In this document: one piece after another, positions 60,901 to 64,000 of the stretch
How the letters are laid out: the number at the start of each line of letters is the position of its first letter
How positions within the stretch are numbered: position 1 is the stretch's first letter
Source: Malurus cyaneus samueli
Lineage: Eukaryota; Chordata; Aves; Passeriformes; Maluridae
Reading direction: 5' to 3'
Assembly (NCBI GenBank): GCA_009741485.1
Contig: CM019214.1
Location: forward strand, 58,122,506-58,186,505
DNA length: 64,000 bases
The notes under the pieces: model-generated
Databases searched by the model: none
The model's input: the letters and a program-made list of their open reading frames with translations, nothing else
Told to the model about the DNA's origin: nothing
Program-made: the position numbers and the translations under genes

Positions 60901-61213
60901 ATCAAATTTAACATGCATGAGTCTCTTCAATTTTCTTTTGGACATTGTTCTTGTGCTTCAGAAACCCAAAATAATGTTTCTCCAAATAAAAATTTTGCTA
61001 TTGTCCAACTTCACCACTAAGCACAAACGAGATTTTTGACTTGCCAGCACAGTCCTATGCTGCACCACCGGGAACATCACCTTGTGCAGAAACTCTTGAG
61101 CTGATGCCAGCCCAAGTCGATGAGTGGCTGTGTTAATGAAGAGTGTATGGAGGCTTGAAATTGGAAAGACTTCTCTTTTTGCCTGCCAGTTTCCATAACT
61201 AAGCTGATACATT
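51063..61213. other. Mostly unique sequence, no supported gene
   Basis: Contains a conserved-element-like stretch at 53870-54340, a GC-richer island at 57060-57412 with an AATAAA at 57407-57412, and homopolymers. Open frames of up to 125 codons have no recognisable domain. Confidence 0.55.
54904..54932. repeat. Poly-T tract (29)
   Basis: Longest homopolymer in the window. It supplies the Phe run in the plus frame 54601-54978. Confidence 0.95.
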
Positions 61214-61283
61214 CACACAGCACAACACAGCATAACACAACAACACAACACAGCACAACACAACACAGCACAACGCAACACAA
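61214..61283. repeat. ACACA-type minisatellite
   Basis: About 70 bp of CACAACACAGCA-like units of 5 to 12 bp with variants (CATAACACAA, CAACGCAACA). The minus strand encodes Cys/Val/Leu runs in frame 61077-61331, an artefact of the repeat. Confidence 0.95.
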
Positions 61284-61709
61284 TATTTGTGCTACATATG
61301 AAACATCTGGAACCTGATTTTCTTTGATCAAAAGGCAGCTTCTTTCAATTCCACTTGAAATCTGTAGCTGTTAGGATTTCCCCAGTAATTTTTAAGATGG
61401 AGAACACAGAGGTCAGGGTGATGGCAATCTGGCAACATCTATTCATTTCCATTGTCAGTAAAGGAAGATGATTTCAGTCATTCAAAGCAATTTAGAAGTA
61501 TTCTGTTCTTCTAATGGAATAGGCAGTGAATGATAAGCATTTATTGCATAATTTTTCAGTTAAGGACATTTGTGGCAGACATCACCAGGGTGACATTTGG
61601 CTACATAAACCACAAGAAAAAATTGCTTTTCTCCTCAGTTCCCTGACAAATTCATTACAAACACACAGATAAGGTCGAGGGTCTTATAGGCAAAATGTCA
61701 TGAATTTTA

Positions 61710-61892
61710 CCTATCTGGGAAACTGCCCAGAGAAGTGGAGGACATATCCATGGAACTGTTCAAGGACGGGTCACACTCACCATGAGCAAACCAGTCTAGT
61801 GAATGGCATCTCTGCCCATGGCAGGGGTGTTGGAAATAGATGATCCATAAGGTGCCTCCCAATTCAAGTCATCCTACAGTTCTATGACTCTT
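61710..61892 (+). mobile_element. CR1 LINE 3' tail fragment
   Basis: A small plus-strand CR1 tail. Recognisable blocks are GGGAAACTGCCCAGAGAAGT, CATCTCTGCCCATGGCAGG, GGAAATAGATGATCCATAAGG and the terminal CAAGTCATCCTACAGTTCTATG. These are colinear with the last ~180 bp of CR1. No coding sequence remains. The CCCATGGCAGGGG subtype is the same as that of the minus copy at 10182-12118 (there CCCCCTGTCATGGGCAGG). Confidence 0.85.
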
Positions 61893-64000
61893 TTAGGTAG
61901 TCTCAACAATATCTAGCTTTGTAGCAAGTGAAGCAGGGGCACCACCTGAAAAATATAACATGATCTCACATCAAAAGGGTATGCTAAAAGAGAGGCAGAT
62001 TTCAGGTTGCTTAGGGACCTTAAATAATATATTTGATAATTTAAGTGCTTGACTTTGCAGCCCTAATATTCTGGTCATTTAATAACATAAAAAATGTAAA
62101 AACAGCACTGTATGATCTGAATTTCAAATCTATAATCTCCCTTTTTTAGCAGAATCAAGAGGAAAATAAGATCTATTTTCCATTACAGAGAACTGCACCG
62201 ACCACTCAGAGGAGCCATCAGGAGAGGGGCAATCTGTAGCTCTGCAGTTTGGTTCTCTGTCCCTCGAACTAAAGAACTAAGAACAAATGTTGCCCCACAC
62301 AGGTTGTTCTTTGTTTGGGACACATTTATGAAGGGAAGAAGGAACACTTTGGGTGTGCTTTCACACAGCTTCAGTGGGATTCCACAGAAACTGGCTGTCA
62401 GCACTACATCGTAAATAATTCAGAGAGAAAAGTTTATTTTAAAACTTATTTACTGCTCACAAAGTAAAACCCACTTATACACTCTTCAATCAGACAAAAC
62501 CAAAGTCAATAGGATTCAGACTGACAGAGAAATTCATGATGAGGCATTAATGGCACACTGTAGGAAAATAAGTGAAGAGAACTGCTCATGGGATGCTCAA
62601 GATTGATGCATATGATGGGATTTTTCACTGGTCTTTCTCAGTAACCCTTTGTTACCAGCTTGCCCTTCATCATGATTAAAAATACTTGTATATATAGAGG
62701 TTATTTACGCTAAAAACAACTTAAGACTAATGTACTCTGTCCAGATAAAGCTTTTCATGAGATTAAAGCTTTTAAATATGTCTGCATATTTCCTTACTGA
62801 ACAAATGTGATTTTATTTCTGAAAAAATAGATAATCTTTCAAACACTATTGCATGTTTTATTACACTGATTTGTCACACACAGTTAAAACCAATGTCAGT
62901 CACACATAATGTCCAACACATTTGGAAGCATGTTTGTGCTTCAGTCTCTTTATTTTTTTAGGTGAAAAAATTCTTACTAAACAAACTGACAAGAGCATTA
63001 TTAAAATTTCTTCACTTCCGAAGACATTGCGTGATTTTTAAACATATTAGTTAGTAGCAATTCATTAAAAAAAAAAACACACACAAATGTCTTCAGTATA
63101 ATTCCATGAAGAGTAACCATCTGTTTCCTGTCATTATTTTTAATAAAGTCTATATAATGCTTGTTGCCAAAATAAAATGCATCACCAAGCCTCAATGCAG
63201 CTTAATATGTTATTCAGAAATTTCGTTGTGTGCAGTGTCCACCTTCTCAGGCTCTTTGAAGAAACACGGCCAGAGTACTCCAGAGCACTTTTGTACTGAC
63301 AGCACCCCAACACAGGGACAGCTCCTCAGGGCTTTCTGAGGCTGTTTTGCAGGACCAGCCTCATGCCTCAAAACATTTGCACACAGAAATCTGAGTTGGA
63401 ATTAATTTCTTAGCATAGTTCTTAGTACAGAATTTTTGGCATGAAGATCTGATGCTTCAAAATTGTCAATAAGTGATCAAATCAGAAAAATATTGGCAAA
63501 TCTACTTGAGCATGACTGATTTAGATTGCTGGAAAGCATAAAACTGCTAACTTAAACATATATACATGCTAGTCAAAGAACTGATAGCAGAAGTTGATCA
63601 ATATTTGTCATATTAGAGACCATCTTTAAACCTTTAAACCTTTAAATGAATAATAAATTATTTTTTTAGTTGGGAACATAGGAGGGTCACTTCAGCCTCT
63701 GTATTTGTTCTCAGACAAGTGATGGCTACTCCAGAAGATTTTACTAAAGATCTCCTTTATATATTCTTGTGCCATATACTATGAAATGCTTCCACACACT
63801 TAGAAATGAAACAAAACCTGAAATGTACTTAAACTCAATTATATAAGCTTTATTATATAGTTCAACACATCTGCCTAACATTGGCAGTGAGCTAAACAGA
63901 GACACTTGGGTTTTCCCTTGGGTTTCTAGATGCTGAACCAGAAGAACATGGATCTTATCTTCTTTTGATCCAAATCTGCGAGACTCAAGTATCTACCAGA
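61893..64000. other. Unique sequence, no gene seen
   Basis: Apart from the octamer repeat at 63625-63646, nothing was recognised to the end of the window. Confidence 0.65.
63625..63646. repeat. Octamer repeat TTTAAACC
   Basis: Two complete TTTAAACC units and a partial third. Short. Confidence 0.9.

Noticed and set aside
61077..61331. Minus frame with Cys-Val-Leu repeats, looking like a membrane segment
   Set aside because: Entirely encoded by the minisatellite at 61214-61283.
1..64000. CRISPR arrays, tRNA or rRNA genes, bacterial operons
   Set aside because: No regularly spaced direct repeats, cloverleaf boxes or rRNA cores seen; repeat content is that of a bird nuclear genome.

Overview
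This window looks like nuclear DNA from a bird, in a gene-poor region (an intergenic desert or the inside of a very large intron). It is AT-rich, poor in CpG and has no compact gene layout. The organism call rests on repeats. There are five clear 3'-end fragments of CR1 LINEs (2425-3120 +, 10182-12118 -, 15325-15990 -, 41225-41499 +, 61710-61892 +) ending in the CR1 tail (TCCAACCT...ATTCTRTG). There is also an older CR1-like fragment (12122-12515 +) and one LTR of a type common in bird genomes (30446-30979 +). One N at 7876 indicates a draft assembly. No protein-coding gene, rRNA, tRNA or CRISPR array can be supported. Most open frames are chance frames, translated microsatellites, or pieces of CR1 reverse transcriptase.

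Layout: 1-10 kb holds simple repeats, one CR1 copy and an imperfect tandem duplication of about 200 bp (4237-4646). 10.2-12.8 kb is a stack of repeats of different ages: a 1.9 kb minus-strand CR1 with recognisable reverse-transcriptase motifs, an older plus-strand CR1 piece, and a MIR-type core-SINE. 13.2-17.5 kb has compound trinucleotide repeats, a second minus-strand CR1 and a probable minus-strand LTR. 17.5-30.4 kb is mostly unique sequence with two candidate splice-bounded segments; one of them (22798-23009, minus) reads like a coding exon broken by two stops. 30.4-31.0 kb is a solo LTR flanked by AGGAA. 34.4-35.3 kb holds an inverted-repeat element of about 330 bp (MITE-like) beside a stretch that looks like a conserved non-coding element. 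40.5-41.5 kb has a candidate 84-nt exon, a poly-A tract and a CR1 tail. 50.1-51.1 kb has a perfect (AAAAAG)12 array and, 500 bp downstream, the decayed GIY-YIG endonuclease domain of a Penelope-like retroelement. 51-64 kb is unique sequence with one small GC-richer island (57060-57412), a pentamer-like minisatellite (61214-61283) and a last CR1 tail.

No set of genes works together here. The main content is a fossil record of retroelements. The observations most worth following up are the Penelope-like endonuclease remnant, the inverted-repeat element at 34.4-34.8 kb and the possible decayed exon at 22.8-23.0 kb. All family assignments are from memory of consensus sequences; no database search was possible.
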